NCBI RefSeq assembly: GCF_001889005.1 | Contig: NZ_CP018153.1 | Span: forward strand, 1,584,501-1,648,500 | Direction: 5' to 3' | Length of the DNA stretch: 64,000 nt | Origin: Christiangramia salexigens | GTDB taxonomy: Bacteria > Bacteroidota > Bacteroidia > Flavobacteriales > Flavobacteriaceae | Part shown: positions 30,449 through 40,018 of the stretch, in pieces | How the letters are laid out: every line of letters begins with the position of its first letter | Position numbering within the stretch: position 1 is the stretch's first letter | Made by a program: the position numbers and the translations under genes | Notes under the pieces: generated by a model | The model's database searches: none | Told to the model about the DNA's origin: nothing | Seen by the model: the letters and a program-made list of their open reading frames with translations, nothing else

Positions 30449-31169
30449 AATTCCTCCTGAATTCACTTAAAAGAACTGCAGTAGCCGTAGCTACATTAAG
30501 ACTTTCAGTTTCCTGAACTTTTCCAAACTGTGGTATACTAATTTTGTGAGTGATATATTTAAGAATTTCTGCTGAAATTCCATTTGCTTCATTACCCATT
30601 ACCAGAAATCCTGCTTCAGGCAAATTTTCTGAATATACATTTTCTCCTTCAAGTAAAGCTCCATACACAGGCAAGCCATTGTTTTCAAACATTGCTGAAA
30701 GATCTTCATAAATAACTTTCACTCTGGTAAGAGATCCCATACTGGCCTGGACCACTTTCGGATTAAAGCAATCCACAGTATCTTTCGAGCAAATTAAATC
30801 TTCAATCCCAAACCAGTCACACAACCTAATAATAGTTCCCAGGTTTCCCGGATCTCTTACTCCATCCAACACCAGACTAAGCTGATCAGATTTTTCAAAT
30901 TTAATGTCCGGCATCTTGAAAATCGCCAGCACAACCTGAGGAGTTTTCAAAAAACTGATCTTTTTTAGTTCAGACTCATCCGCCCTAAAAACCTTTTCCT
31001 CGGCTACACCGAAGGTTTCTCCAGAGGTAAATAAAGCATCAAGTTGAAATTCAGAATTTAAAAATTCTGAGACTCCCTTTTTACCTTCTACCACAAAAAG
31101 ACCGTGTTTATTCCGATACTTTTTTTGGGCAAGACTTTTTATTAACTTAATCTGGCTTTTACTAACCAT
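30435..31169 (-). CDS. SpoU/TrmH-family RNA 2'-O-methyltransferase
   Basis: 244 aa. It has an N-terminal substrate-binding domain (KKYRNKHGLFVVEGKKGV) and a C-terminal SPOUT knot domain with the three motifs DGVRDPGNLGTIIRLCDWFG, VMGNEANGIS and IPQFGKVQETESLNVATATA. The family 2'-O-methylates rRNA or tRNA; RlmB-like activity on 23S rRNA is the usual annotation, but target specificity cannot be read here. It converges with porT and is divergent from tamL. Confidence 0.92.
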   Translation of the reverse strand: MVSKSQIKLIKSLAQKKYRNKHGLFVVEGKKGVSEFLNSEFQLDALFTSGETFGVAEEKVFRADESELKKISFLKTPQVVLAIFKMPDIKFEKSDQLSLVLDGVRDPGNLGTIIRLCDWFGIEDLICSKDTVDCFNPKVVQASMGSLTRVKVIYEDLSAMFENNGLPVYGALLEGENVYSENLPEAGFLVMGNEANGISAEILKYITHKISIPQFGKVQETESLNVATATAVLLSEFRRNSIEK

Positions 31170-31179
31170 TCAAAAAATG

Positions 31180-31187
31180 TATTTTTG
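31180..31187 (+). promoter_or_regulatory. -7 element of tamL promoter (TATTTTTG)
   Basis: Exact TAnnTTTG match 20 nt before the TTG start at 31207. This is the same spacing seen at fbaA, rpe and rlmF, which supports that start codon. Confidence 0.65.
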
Positions 31188-31206
31188 AGCCACTAATCAC
31201 TACTGT

Positions 31207-33777
31207 TTGAAACGGCTTTTCGCAAAAATATTATTATTTTTCTTAACCTCTGCCTTAATAATTAGCTGCAATGCCGTAAAACGACTTGATGCTGATGAAA
31301 ATTTACTTGTAGAGAACGAAATTCTAGTAGATGGCGAATCACTAAATGACCCTCGTGTCTACGGTCAACTTTATCAGGAACCCAACACCAGATTCCTGGG
31401 AATGCCGCTTCAGCTATATTTCTATAACCTTGCCAGACCAAACATAGATAGCATTCTTAGTACTAAGTATCTGGAAAATGAGCAAAAGAAAAAGTTTCTA
31501 ATAGGACTGCTATCCAAAAAACAGTTTGAACGATATCTGCACTCCAGAGTTGAATTTAATGAATGGATAAAATCTACCGGAGAGGCTCCTGTTATCGTTA
31601 AAAAAGAGGAAGCAAAAAAGTCTGTAAACCGTTTAAATTCATGGTACTGGAACAATGGCTGGTTTAACGTAGAAACCGACTATGAAATTATTCCTCTTGA
31701 AGAAAAAGAAAAGAGAGCTAAGGTACAATACCGTATAAAGCCTCACACCCCTTATGTTGTAGATTCCATCAATACCGAAATCTCATCTTCCGCCCTGGAT
31801 TCATTATATAAGCTAAATAAATCTGGCAGCAGATTAAAATCGGGAGTTCAATACAATACAAAAGACTTTAATGAAGAAAGGGACAGATTAACTCAATTAT
31901 TCAGAAATAACGGGGTATATAATTTTGACCAGGAATACATAAGTTTTGATGCAGATACTGTAGATACCAACTATAAGGTAAATACAAATCTCATCATCAA
32001 AAACAGAAGAAATAACATTGGCGATAGTATTTCCCGCATCCCATTCAAAATACATGAGATCACCAAGGTCAATATTTTTACGGATTACGCATATTCCAAT
32101 CGCAACGCACCTTTAGTAGACAGCGCGAACCATAAAGGATACACTCTATATGGTTTTGACAAAATGAGATATAAGCCTGAAGCGATTAGTGATGCAATAT
32201 TTATCAAGCCAGGAAGTATCTATAGCGATATAGACAGGACCCGAACCTACAATAGGTTGAATTCACTTCGAATATTTAAATATCCTAACATACAGTATAC
32301 TCCAGATCCCCGGGATAGTACCGGAACCGATCTGGTGACCAATATATTTTTAAGTCCATTACCAAAATATTCTCTAGGTTTCGATTTTGATATTTCTCAA
32401 AGCAATATTCAGGAATTTGGGATAGGATTTGGAGGTTCCTTACTTATTAGAAACATTTTTCGGGGAGCAGAAAATTTTGAAATTTCTGGACGTGGAAGCG
32501 TTGGCTCATCTACAGATGCCGCTGCAAATAGTGATGACAACAGGTTTTTCGATATTTCAGAAATCGGTGCCGATATGAAATTGTCCTTCCCAAGGATATT
32601 TCTCCCTTTTAATACCGAAAGATTCATTCCAAAATATATGTCCCCATTTACCACAATTAGTCTGGGGGTTAGCACACAGAATAATATTGGGCTGGACAAA
32701 CAAAATTTTTCAGGTATCATCAATTACAGATGGACACCATCCAAACAACTTTCAAACAGATTGGATCTTTTGAACATTCAATATGTTAGAAATTTGAATA
32801 TTGGCAATTATTTTAATGTTTACCGCAATTCCTATGAAGAGCTGAATGAAATTGTTCAGTCTGAAAATGTAATTACAAACCCCGAATTCATTAATGAAAA
32901 TGAGGAATTGATCATCCCTGAGGGTGCAGATAAATTCATAAACGGAGTTAATAGTGGTGACGGTAGTACAAATGGTCTTACTGAAATTCAGGAACAGAAC
33001 ATCATCAACATCCGTGAAAGAAAGAACAGGCTAACAGAAAACAACCTGATCTTTGCCACTAATTACACCTATCTATGGAACACAAAACAAAATCTTTACG
33101 ACCGGGAATTTTCAAGATTCAGATTTAAGATCGAAACCTCTGGGAATTTCTTATCGGCCATAACTAAGATTGCTAATCTAAGTCGGAATGAAAATGGTAA
33201 TTATGAGCTTATGGGTGTTGCCTATTCTCAATACGCTAAAACCGAACTTGATTTTATAAAGCACTGGGATCTAGGCAGAAATAACATTCTGGCGGCAAGA
33301 GCCTTTGGCGGGATCGCGATCCCCTATGGCAATGCTAATAGCATCCCATTTACCAGAAGTTTCTTTGCTGGTGGCCCTAATGACAACAGAGCCTGGCAGG
33401 CTTATGATCTGGGACCTGGAAGCAGTGGTGGTAGAAACGAATTCAATGAAGCAAACATGAAACTTGCTTTTAATCTTGAATATCGATACAATCTTGTAGG
33501 CGCCCTTAATAGTGCCTTTTTTATAGATGTTGGAAACATCTGGAACGTTGCCGACATTGTTGTGGATGAAGCCTCGACTTTCGAGTCTTTTTCTGACCTA
33601 CGGGATATTGCAGTGGGATCGGGTTTTGGTCTTAGATATGACTTTAACTTTTTCGTGTTAAGATTCGATATCGGCTTTAAAACCTACAATCCTGCCAATC
33701 AACTTGGCGAAAGGTGGTTTAAGGAATATAACTTTAACCATGCGGTTTATAATGTAGGTATCAATTATCCTTTTTAA
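31207..33777 (+). CDS. tamL: TamL: lipidated Omp85/TamA-type outer membrane assembly factor
   Basis: 856 aa. The start must be TTG at 31207: it gives a complete lipoprotein signal (MKRLFAKILLFFLTSALIIS followed by C), whereas the first in-frame ATG lies about 65 residues later and would remove the signal. POTRA-like regions fill the first ~370 residues. The C-terminal half is a BamA/TamA-type 16-strand barrel with YSLGFDFDISQSN, SFFAGGPNDNRAWQAYDLGP and a closing VYNVGINYPF. A lipidated TamA variant (TamL) is characteristic of Bacteroidota. It is expected to act in outer-membrane protein assembly together with TamB. Confidence 0.9.
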   Translation: MKRLFAKILLFFLTSALIISCNAVKRLDADENLLVENEILVDGESLNDPRVYGQLYQEPNTRFLGMPLQLYFYNLARPNIDSILSTKYLENEQKKKFLIGLLSKKQFERYLHSRVEFNEWIKSTGEAPVIVKKEEAKKSVNRLNSWYWNNGWFNVETDYEIIPLEEKEKRAKVQYRIKPHTPYVVDSINTEISSSALDSLYKLNKSGSRLKSGVQYNTKDFNEERDRLTQLFRNNGVYNFDQEYISFDADTVDTNYKVNTNLIIKNRRNNIGDSISRIPFKIHEITKVNIFTDYAYSNRNAPLVDSANHKGYTLYGFDKMRYKPEAISDAIFIKPGSIYSDIDRTRTYNRLNSLRIFKYPNIQYTPDPRDSTGTDLVTNIFLSPLPKYSLGFDFDISQSNIQEFGIGFGGSLLIRNIFRGAENFEISGRGSVGSSTDAAANSDDNRFFDISEIGADMKLSFPRIFLPFNTERFIPKYMSPFTTISLGVSTQNNIGLDKQNFSGIINYRWTPSKQLSNRLDLLNIQYVRNLNIGNYFNVYRNSYEELNEIVQSENVITNPEFINENEELIIPEGADKFINGVNSGDGSTNGLTEIQEQNIINIRERKNRLTENNLIFATNYTYLWNTKQNLYDREFSRFRFKIETSGNFLSAITKIANLSRNENGNYELMGVAYSQYAKTELDFIKHWDLGRNNILAARAFGGIAIPYGNANSIPFTRSFFAGGPNDNRAWQAYDLGPGSSGGRNEFNEANMKLAFNLEYRYNLVGALNSAFFIDVGNIWNVADIVVDEASTFESFSDLRDIAVGSGFGLRYDFNFFVLRFDIGFKTYNPANQLGERWFKEYNFNHAVYNVGINYPF

Positions 33778-33792
33778 GCCATTTTATTTTCT

Positions 33793-33800
33793 TATTTTTG
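33793..33800 (+). promoter_or_regulatory. -7 element of fbaA promoter (TATTTTTG)
   Basis: Exact TAnnTTTG match, 22 nt before the fbaA ATG at 33822. Confidence 0.65.
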
Positions 33801-33821
33801 TAAGCCTAATTTACAAAAGAT

Positions 33822-34889
33822 ATGAGTTACAACATAAAACCGGGCGTTGCCACAGGAAAAGAAGTACAGGAAATATTTAATCATGCAAAGGAAAAAGGAT
33901 ATGCTCTTCCTGCTGTGAACGTTATTGGTTCCAGCAGTATTAATGCTGTTCTGGAAACTGCAGCCGAATTAAATTCCCCTGTAATTATTCAATTCTCTAA
34001 CGGAGGAGCTCAGTTTAATGCAGGTAAAGGCTTATCTAATGAAAATGAAAAAGCTGCCATCGCAGGAGCAGTTGCCGGTGCAAAGCATGTTCACGAAATG
34101 GCTAAAGCATACGGTGCAACTGTAATTATGCATACAGACCATTGCGCGAAGAAATTACTTCCTTGGATAGACGGTTTACTTGACGCCAGTGAAAAATATT
34201 ACGAGCAATATGGAAAGCCTCTATACAGTTCGCACATGATTGATCTTTCAGAGGAACCTCTGGAAGAAAACATGGAGATCTGTAAAAAATACCTTGAGAG
34301 AATGTCCAAAATGGGAATGACCCTGGAAATCGAACTTGGTATCACTGGAGGTGAAGAAGATGGAGTGGACAATACAGACGTAGACTCTTCTAAATTATAC
34401 ACTCAGCCAGAAGAAGTGGCTTATGCTTATGAAGAATTAAGCAAAGTAAGTGACCAATTCACTATTGCGGCTGCATTTGGAAATGTACACGGTGTATATA
34501 AGCCAGGAAATGTAAAGTTAACTCCGAAAATCCTTAAGAATTCTCAGGAGTACATCACTAAAAAATATGGTGTAGAAGAAAATCATATAGATTTTGTATT
34601 CCATGGTGGTAGTGGTTCTACCGTAGAAGAGATCCGTGAGGCAATTGGTTATGGAGTTATTAAAATGAATATAGATACAGATCTTCAATACGCCTTCTTA
34701 ACAGGAGTTAGAGATTACATGGGAAGCAAGAAAGACTACTTAGCTAACCAAATTGGAAATCCTGATGGAGATGATGTACCTAACAAGAAATATTATGACC
34801 CACGTAAATGGTTACGTGAAGGTGAATTAACTTTAAAGGCGAGACTTAAGAAAGCTTTTGAAGACCTAAACAACATCAATACATTATAG
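33822..34889 (+). CDS. fbaA: Class II fructose-bisphosphate aldolase
   Basis: 355 aa, matching the class IIA FbaA length. Zinc-dependent aldolase cleaving fructose-1,6-bisphosphate to dihydroxyacetone phosphate and glyceraldehyde 3-phosphate (glycolysis and gluconeogenesis). Motifs visible are ALPAVNVIGSSSINAVLE, the zinc/catalytic segment VIMHTDHCAKKLLPW, LEIELGITGGEEDGVDN, AAFGNVHGVYKPGN and the phosphate-binding FVFHGGSGSTVEEI. A C-terminal tail DPRKWLREGE is typical of this subclass. Monocistronic with promoter and terminator. Confidence 0.97.
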   Translation: MSYNIKPGVATGKEVQEIFNHAKEKGYALPAVNVIGSSSINAVLETAAELNSPVIIQFSNGGAQFNAGKGLSNENEKAAIAGAVAGAKHVHEMAKAYGATVIMHTDHCAKKLLPWIDGLLDASEKYYEQYGKPLYSSHMIDLSEEPLEENMEICKKYLERMSKMGMTLEIELGITGGEEDGVDNTDVDSSKLYTQPEEVAYAYEELSKVSDQFTIAAAFGNVHGVYKPGNVKLTPKILKNSQEYITKKYGVEENHIDFVFHGGSGSTVEEIREAIGYGVIKMNIDTDLQYAFLTGVRDYMGSKKDYLANQIGNPDGDDVPNKKYYDPRKWLREGELTLKARLKKAFEDLNNINTL

Positions 34890-34898
34890 TAAATTTTC

Positions 34899-34934
34899 AA
34901 AACAGTCTTTTTTTCAAGAAAAGGCTGTTTTTTT
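34899..34934 (+). terminator. Rho-independent terminator of fbaA
   Basis: AAAACAG (34899-34905) pairs with CTGTTTT (from 34925); the stem is extended by further A/T pairs and followed by a T-run. Confidence 0.7.
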
Positions 34935-34976
34935 ATGGCTTAAAATGGCTATAAGGAATTTAAATTTTGAAGGAAA

Positions 34977-35834
34977 ATGGCTTGGTTTAAAAGAACACAA
35001 AAAGGAATTCAAACACCTACAGAACAAAAGAAAGATGTTCCTAAAGGTTTGTGGTATAAATCCCCAACAGGAAAGATCGTTGATGCCGAACAGCTGGAAA
35101 GCAATTTCTATGTAAGTCCGGAGGATGGTTATCATGTAAGAATTGGAAGTAATGAATATTTTAAAATTCTTTTTGATGATAACAAATTCAAGGAGTTCGA
35201 TAAAGGAATGACCGCTAAAGACCCTTTAAATTTTGAGGATACTAAAAAGTATACTGACAGATTAAAGGCAGCTCAGGAAAAAACCGGATTAAAAGACGCC
35301 GTTAGAACTGCCGTTGGTAAGTCTAAAGGTAAAGATCTGGTGATCGCATGTATGGATTTTAAGTTCGTAGGTGGAAGTATGGGCTCTGTAGTTGGTGAAA
35401 AAATTGCCCGAGCTGCAGATTACGCATTAAAGAACAAGATTCCTTTTATGATTATTTCAAAATCTGGGGGAGCAAGAATGCAAGAGGCTGCTTTATCGTT
35501 AATGCAATTGGCTAAGACTTCGGTTAAGCTTGCACAGCTAGCTAATGCAAAAATTCCATACATTTCCTTGTGTACAGATCCAACTACGGGTGGTACCACT
35601 GCTTCTTTCGCAATGCTTGGAGATATTAACATTAGTGAGCCTGGAGCTTTAATTGGATTTGCAGGTCCAAGAGTTGTAAAAGACACTACAGGAAAAGATC
35701 TTCCTAAGGACTTCCAGACAGCAGAATTCCTTAAAGAAAAAGGCTTCCTGGATTTCATCGTAAAGAGATCGGAGCTTAAGAATAAGGTTAATCTGTATTT
35801 GGATCTTATTCAAAATCAGCCGGTAAGAGCTTAG
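34977..35834 (+). CDS. accD: Acetyl-CoA carboxylase carboxyltransferase subunit beta (AccD), zinc ribbon degenerate
   Basis: 285 aa. Beta subunit of the carboxyltransferase that moves CO2 from biotin to acetyl-CoA, giving malonyl-CoA for fatty-acid synthesis. The crotonase-fold core is intact: [59 protein letters not shown] and [11 protein letters not shown]. The N-terminal segment aligns with the AccD zinc ribbon ([10 protein letters not shown] ... [15 protein letters not shown]), but the four positions that are Cys in E. coli AccD are Ser29, Gly32, Ser47 and Asp50, so zinc binding is not expected. I recall the same replacement in other flavobacteria. No accA is seen in this window. Confidence 0.95.
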   Translation: MAWFKRTQKGIQTPTEQKKDVPKGLWYKSPTGKIVDAEQLESNFYVSPEDGYHVRIGSNEYFKILFDDNKFKEFDKGMTAKDPLNFEDTKKYTDRLKAAQEKTGLKDAVRTAVGKSKGKDLVIACMDFKFVGGSMGSVVGEKIARAADYALKNKIPFMIISKSGGARMQEAALSLMQLAKTSVKLAQLANAKIPYISLCTDPTTGGTTASFAMLGDINISEPGALIGFAGPRVVKDTTGKDLPKDFQTAEFLKEKGFLDFIVKRSELKNKVNLYLDLIQNQPVRA

Positions 35835-35885
35835 TTATCAAGAATAAAAAAAAGCGGATAAAGTAGGTAATATTTAAATTAATAG

Positions 35886-35893
35886 TATCTTTG
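35886..35893 (+). promoter_or_regulatory. -7 element of rpsO promoter (TATCTTTG)
   Basis: Exact TAnnTTTG match, 53 nt before the rpsO ATG at 35946, giving a leader of roughly 45-50 nt. This is longer than most leaders in the window and leaves room for S15 autoregulation. Confidence 0.6.
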
Positions 35894-35945
35894 CCGCCTG
35901 ACAGAAATACTGTCAATACATAAAAATCATTTAAATAATATTGGA

Positions 35946-36215
35946 ATGTATTTAACAAAAGAGAAGAAAGAAGAAATCTTCGAAAAACACGGTAAAGGTA
36001 AGAACGATACCGGTTCCGCTGAAGGACAAATCGCGTTGTTCACGCATAGAATTGCTCATTTATCAGATCACCTGAAAACAAATCGTAAAGATTATAATTC
36101 AGAGCGTTCTTTGGTAAGACTAGTAGGTAAGAGAAGAAGCCTTCTGGATTATCTAATGAAGAAGGATATCATGAGGTATCGTGCTATCGTGAAAGAACTA
36201 GGATTAAGAAAATAA
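35946..36215 (+). CDS. rpsO: Ribosomal protein S15
   Basis: 89 aa, exact usual length. It binds 16S rRNA early in 30S assembly. Typical S15 motifs are TGSAEGQIALFTHRIAHLSDHL, DYNSERSLVRLVGKRRSLLDYL and the C-terminal RYRAIVKELGLRK. It is followed by a strong terminator and then pnp, the conserved rpsO-pnp order. Confidence 0.98.
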   Translation: MYLTKEKKEEIFEKHGKGKNDTGSAEGQIALFTHRIAHLSDHLKTNRKDYNSERSLVRLVGKRRSLLDYLMKKDIMRYRAIVKELGLRK

Positions 36216-36220
36216 TTTTC

Positions 36221-36247
36221 AGGGGGCTTTACGCCCCCTTTTTTTTT
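36221..36247 (+). terminator. Strong Rho-independent terminator after rpsO
   Basis: Stem AGGGGGC (36221-36227) / GCCCCCT (36233-36239), 5-nt loop, nine-T run. Confidence 0.9.
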
Positions 36248-36312
36248 ATATTAGTTTTGCCTTTTTTAGGTAAAAAATTAAATTGATCCGGACATTTGTC
36301 AGGATAAAAATT

Positions 36313-36336
36313 GTCATCCTAAGCGAGGCGAAGGAT
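36313..36336. repeat. Imperfect palindrome of the 'GTCATCCT...AGGAT' intergenic type
   Basis: GTCATCCTAAGCGAGGCGAA continues to GGAT. The outer arms ATCCT/AGGAT and inner GC/GC pair. It resembles the short intergenic repeat common in Bacteroidota genomes (GTCATCCTGAGCG-type). This identification rests on memory of that motif; a second copy is not present in the window. Confidence 0.45.
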
Positions 36337-36456
36337 AGTTTTTCATTGGTCAACAAACAACTACACACAACACAACCCGGCCGTCCGGTTGGCGGAGACC
36401 TTTGTTTAACAAAATGATCTGGTTGAAGTTATTCAGATCAAGAATTAGAAATTATT

Positions 36457-38685
36457 ATGATTCCAAAAACTTTTAAAGAGGTTATCGATTTGGGCGATGG
36501 CAGAACCATTTCCCTCGAAACCGGTAAATTAGCAAAACAGGCTCACGGGTCGGTTGTTGTTCAAATGGGTAACGCAATGTTACTTTGTACAGTAGTGTCT
36601 TCTTACACTCCAACTTCAATGGATTTCTTTCCATTAACATTGGATTACCGTGAAAAATTTGCTGCTGCAGGTCTTTTCCCTGGAGGATACTTCAAAAGAG
36701 AAGCTCGTCCAAGCAATGAAGAAATTTTAGTGATGCGATTAGTGGACCGTGTATTACGTCCATTATTCCCTAAAGATTATAAATTTGAGACTCAGGTCAT
36801 GATTCAGCTAATGTCTCATGATGATGATGTTATGCCAGATGCACTGGCAGGACTTGCTGCATCAGCTGCAATCCAGCTATCTGACATCCCTTTTGAAACT
36901 CCAATTTCAGAAGCAAGAGTTGCAAGAATAAATGGTGAGTTTGTACTTAACCCAAGCAGAGAAGCCTTAAAAGAAGCCGACATGGACATTATGGTTGGAG
37001 CTTCGGCTGATTCTGTAATGATGGTTGAAGGACAAATGGATGAATGCTCTGAAGAGGAAATGGCTGAGGCGATCAAATTCGCTCACGAAGCTATCAAAGT
37101 TCAGTGTGAAGCTCAGGTAAAACTAGCTGAAGCATTCGGAAAGAAAAAAACAAGAGAGTATGAAACTGCAGCGACTGATGAGGAGATAGAGAATAAGATT
37201 CATGAAGCTACTTATCAGAAAGCTTACGATATCGCAAAAAGCGGCACCAGCAAACAAGAAAGAACCGAAGCTTTTTCTCAGTTAAAAGAAGAAGTTAAAG
37301 CTATGTTCTCTGAAGAGGAATTGGAAGAGAAAGGCAAAATGATCTCCGGTTACTTCGCAGACGCGCAGAAAAAAGCTGTACGTGATCTAACACTTAAGGA
37401 AGGTATTCGTCTTGATGGTAGAAGAACAGATGAGATTAGACCAATTTGGTGTGAAGTGGATTATTTACCATCTACGCACGGTTCAGCTATCTTTACAAGA
37501 GGAGAAACTCAGGCACTGGCTACCGTAACTCTTGGTACCTCAAGAGAAGCAAATCAGGTAGACCTTCCAACCCAACAGGGTGAAGAAACTTTTTACCTGC
37601 ATTATAACTTCCCACCTTTCTCTACCGGAGAAGCTTACCCAATACGTGGAACTTCAAGAAGAGAGATTGGTCACGGAAACTTAGCGCAACGCGCACTTAA
37701 AGGAATGATCCCTGCAGATTGTCCTTATACTGTAAGAGTAGTATCTGAAGTATTAGAATCTAACGGATCTTCTTCTATGGCTACAGTTTGTGCCGGAACG
37801 ATGTCCCTTATGGATGCCGGAGTTCAGCTGAAAAAGCCAGTTTCGGGAATTGCAATGGGATTGATCTCTGATGGAGAAAATTTTGCAGTACTTTCCGATA
37901 TTCTTGGTGACGAGGATCATCTTGGGGATATGGATTTCAAAGTAACAGGTACAGAAGATGGTATTACTGCTTGCCAGATGGATATCAAGATCAAAGGCCT
38001 TTCTTACGAAATTCTTGTAAAAGCTTTAAAACAAGCTAGAGATGGAAGACTTCATATTCTTGAAAAGATAAATGAAACGATTTCAACACCTACTACACAG
38101 GTGAAAGCTCACGCTCCAAAGATCATTACAAGAAGAATCCCTGGAGAATTCATTGGTGCACTTATTGGCCCTGGAGGAAAAGTAATTCAGGAACTTCAGA
38201 AAACAACCAAAACAGAGATCGTTATTAACGAAGACCCTGTAACTGAAGAAGGAATTGTTGAAATTCTTGGTACAGAACAGGAAGGAATTGATAAGGTTCT
38301 TGCTAAAATTGAATCTATCACCTTCAAGCCTGAAAAGGGTAGCATTTATGAAGTGAAGGTTATCAAGGTACTTGACTTTGGTGCAGTTGTAGAGTATGTT
38401 GATGCTCCTGGAAATGAAGTTTTATTACACATTTCTGAACTGGCATGGGAACGTACTAATGACGTGACTGATGTAGTAAAGCTTGGAGATGTGATTGATG
38501 TGAAGTATTTTGGAGTAGATCCAAAAACCCGCAAAGAAAAAGTTTCCAGAAAAGCTCTATTGCCAAGACCTGAGAGAACTGAGAGAACTGAGAATCGCGA
38601 AGATCGAGGAAATCGTAGCGATAACAGAGGTAGAGATAACAGAAATCGCGACAACCGCAATAAAGGTGGAAACGATAGAAGTTAA
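36457..38685 (+). CDS. pnp: Polynucleotide phosphorylase
   Basis: 742 aa. 3'-5' phosphorolytic exoribonuclease of RNA turnover. Domain order is RNase PH 1 (residues about 10-145), an alpha-helical linker, RNase PH 2 (about 310-550, with [20 protein letters not shown] and [20 protein letters not shown]), KH ([20 protein letters not shown]) and S1 ([20 protein letters not shown]). The last ~40 residues form a low-complexity Arg/Asn/Asp tail ([16 protein letters not shown]), making it about 30 aa longer than the E. coli enzyme. Follows rpsO after a 240-bp spacer. Confidence 0.97.
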   Translation: MIPKTFKEVIDLGDGRTISLETGKLAKQAHGSVVVQMGNAMLLCTVVSSYTPTSMDFFPLTLDYREKFAAAGLFPGGYFKREARPSNEEILVMRLVDRVLRPLFPKDYKFETQVMIQLMSHDDDVMPDALAGLAASAAIQLSDIPFETPISEARVARINGEFVLNPSREALKEADMDIMVGASADSVMMVEGQMDECSEEEMAEAIKFAHEAIKVQCEAQVKLAEAFGKKKTREYETAATDEEIENKIHEATYQKAYDIAKSGTSKQERTEAFSQLKEEVKAMFSEEELEEKGKMISGYFADAQKKAVRDLTLKEGIRLDGRRTDEIRPIWCEVDYLPSTHGSAIFTRGETQALATVTLGTSREANQVDLPTQQGEETFYLHYNFPPFSTGEAYPIRGTSRREIGHGNLAQRALKGMIPADCPYTVRVVSEVLESNGSSSMATVCAGTMSLMDAGVQLKKPVSGIAMGLISDGENFAVLSDILGDEDHLGDMDFKVTGTEDGITACQMDIKIKGLSYEILVKALKQARDGRLHILEKINETISTPTTQVKAHAPKIITRRIPGEFIGALIGPGGKVIQELQKTTKTEIVINEDPVTEEGIVEILGTEQEGIDKVLAKIESITFKPEKGSIYEVKVIKVLDFGAVVEYVDAPGNEVLLHISELAWERTNDVTDVVKLGDVIDVKYFGVDPKTRKEKVSRKALLPRPERTERTENREDRGNRSDNRGRDNRNRDNRNKGGNDRS

Positions 38686-38706
38686 TCTTCCAGACATATA
38701 TTAAAA

Positions 38707-38737
38707 AAGGGCTGCAATTTTTGCGGCCCTTTTTTTA
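38707..38737 (+). terminator. Rho-independent terminator of pnp
   Basis: Stem AAGGGCTGC (38707-38715) / GCGGCCCTT (38723-38731) with one G-T pair, followed by T-run. Confidence 0.85.
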
Positions 38738-38916
38738 TTTTAATTGTAGGGAACGGCGATTTTGCCGACAAACAGATACGCTTTATTTCAAATCAAAAAG
38801 TTTGGCTTTAAAATCCTATTGAAAAAAAGTTTAAAGTTTTTGTAACATTTATTCCATTCTTTACGTATAAACTATTACAAGAGCTATTCACCATAAAAAT
38901 CCAGAGGAGAAGATAG

Positions 38917-39780
38917 ATGAGACAACTCAAGATTACGAAGCAGGTAACCAATCGTGAGACCGCTTCGTTAGACAAGTATTTGCAAGAAATTGGAAAAGTA
39001 GACCTAATTACCGCTGATGAAGAGGTGGAATTGGCACAAAGAATTAAAGCGGGTGATAACCGTGCTTTAGAGAAATTAACTAAAGCGAATCTTCGTTTTG
39101 TGGTCTCCGTAGCAAAGCAATATCAAAACCAGGGATTAACCCTTCCCGATCTTATCAACGAAGGAAATTTAGGATTGATCAAAGCCGCCAAGCGATTTGA
39201 TGAAACACGTGGATTTAAATTTATTTCCTATGCTGTATGGTGGATTCGTCAATCTATTCTTCAGGCTTTAGCGGAACAATCCAGAATTGTTCGTTTACCA
39301 TTGAACAAGATCGGTTCCATAAACAAGATCAACAAAACATTCGCTTTTCTTGAACAATCTCATGAGCGCCCACCAAGTGCTGAAGAAATTGCAAAAGAGC
39401 TTGACATGACTATCAATGACGTTAAGGAATCTATGAAGAATTCCGGTCGTCATGTATCCATGGATGCACCTTTAGTGGAGGGTGAAGATTCCAACCTTTA
39501 TGACGTATTGCGTTCCGGTGAATCTCCAAATCCGGATAAAGAACTATTGCATGAGTCTTTAAGAACAGAAATTGAGCGTGCTTTAGAAACTCTTACTCCT
39601 CGTGAGGCTGATGTTATCAGGCTTTACTTTGGTTTAGGTGATCAGCATCCTATGACACTTGAAGAAATTGGTGAGACTTTTGATCTTACACGTGAGAGAG
39701 TAAGACAAATTAAAGAAAAAGCGATCAGAAGATTGAAACATACTTCCAGAAGTAAGATTCTAAAGACCTATTTAGGTTAA
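38917..39780 (+). CDS. rpoD: Primary sigma factor RpoD/SigA (short Bacteroidota form)
   Basis: 287 aa. It has sigma-70 regions 1.2-4 but no region 1.1, as usual for Bacteroidota. Motifs seen are [14 protein letters not shown] (1.2), [20 protein letters not shown] and [18 protein letters not shown] (2.1-2.2), [20 protein letters not shown] (2.3-2.4), [15 protein letters not shown] (3) and [24 protein letters not shown] helix-turn-helix at 4.2 ([20 protein letters not shown]). This factor recognises the TTTG/TAnnTTTG promoters found throughout the window. Monocistronic with its own terminator. Confidence 0.97.
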   Translation: MRQLKITKQVTNRETASLDKYLQEIGKVDLITADEEVELAQRIKAGDNRALEKLTKANLRFVVSVAKQYQNQGLTLPDLINEGNLGLIKAAKRFDETRGFKFISYAVWWIRQSILQALAEQSRIVRLPLNKIGSINKINKTFAFLEQSHERPPSAEEIAKELDMTINDVKESMKNSGRHVSMDAPLVEGEDSNLYDVLRSGESPNPDKELLHESLRTEIERALETLTPREADVIRLYFGLGDQHPMTLEEIGETFDLTRERVRQIKEKAIRRLKHTSRSKILKTYLG

Positions 39781-39859
39781 ACATATTTAAGGCAACAACA
39801 GTTTAGTTCCGTGTGATGAGCGGAATGATAATAACTGTTCGTTTTTTGATTGATGAATG

Positions 39860-39887
39860 ACCCCGGAGTGATGACCGGGGTTTTTTC
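39860..39887 (+). terminator. Rho-independent terminator of rpoD
   Basis: Stem ACCCCGG (39860-39866) / CCGGGGT (39875-39881) with 8-nt loop, then T-run. Confidence 0.85.
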
Positions 39888-39989
39888 TTTTTAAATAATT
39901 ACTCATCTGGATTTATTAAAGGCTTTCAGTTAAGTGGGCTTTAAATCAAAGAACTTTCCCATTAAGCCCGGTAAGCTTTTTTTTCTTTT

Positions 39990-39997
39990 TATTTTTG
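39990..39997 (+). promoter_or_regulatory. -7 element of rpe promoter (TATTTTTG)
   Basis: Exact TAnnTTTG match, 22 nt before ATG 40019. It overlaps the TTG at 39995, so that longer start is rejected. Confidence 0.65.
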
Positions 39998-40018
39998 CGA
40001 GGAAACAACAACATAACT

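Noticed and set aside
34977..35834. AccD as a pseudogene because of lost cysteines
   Set aside because: The frame and catalytic core are intact, the region still aligns well, and the same change is recalled from other flavobacteria.
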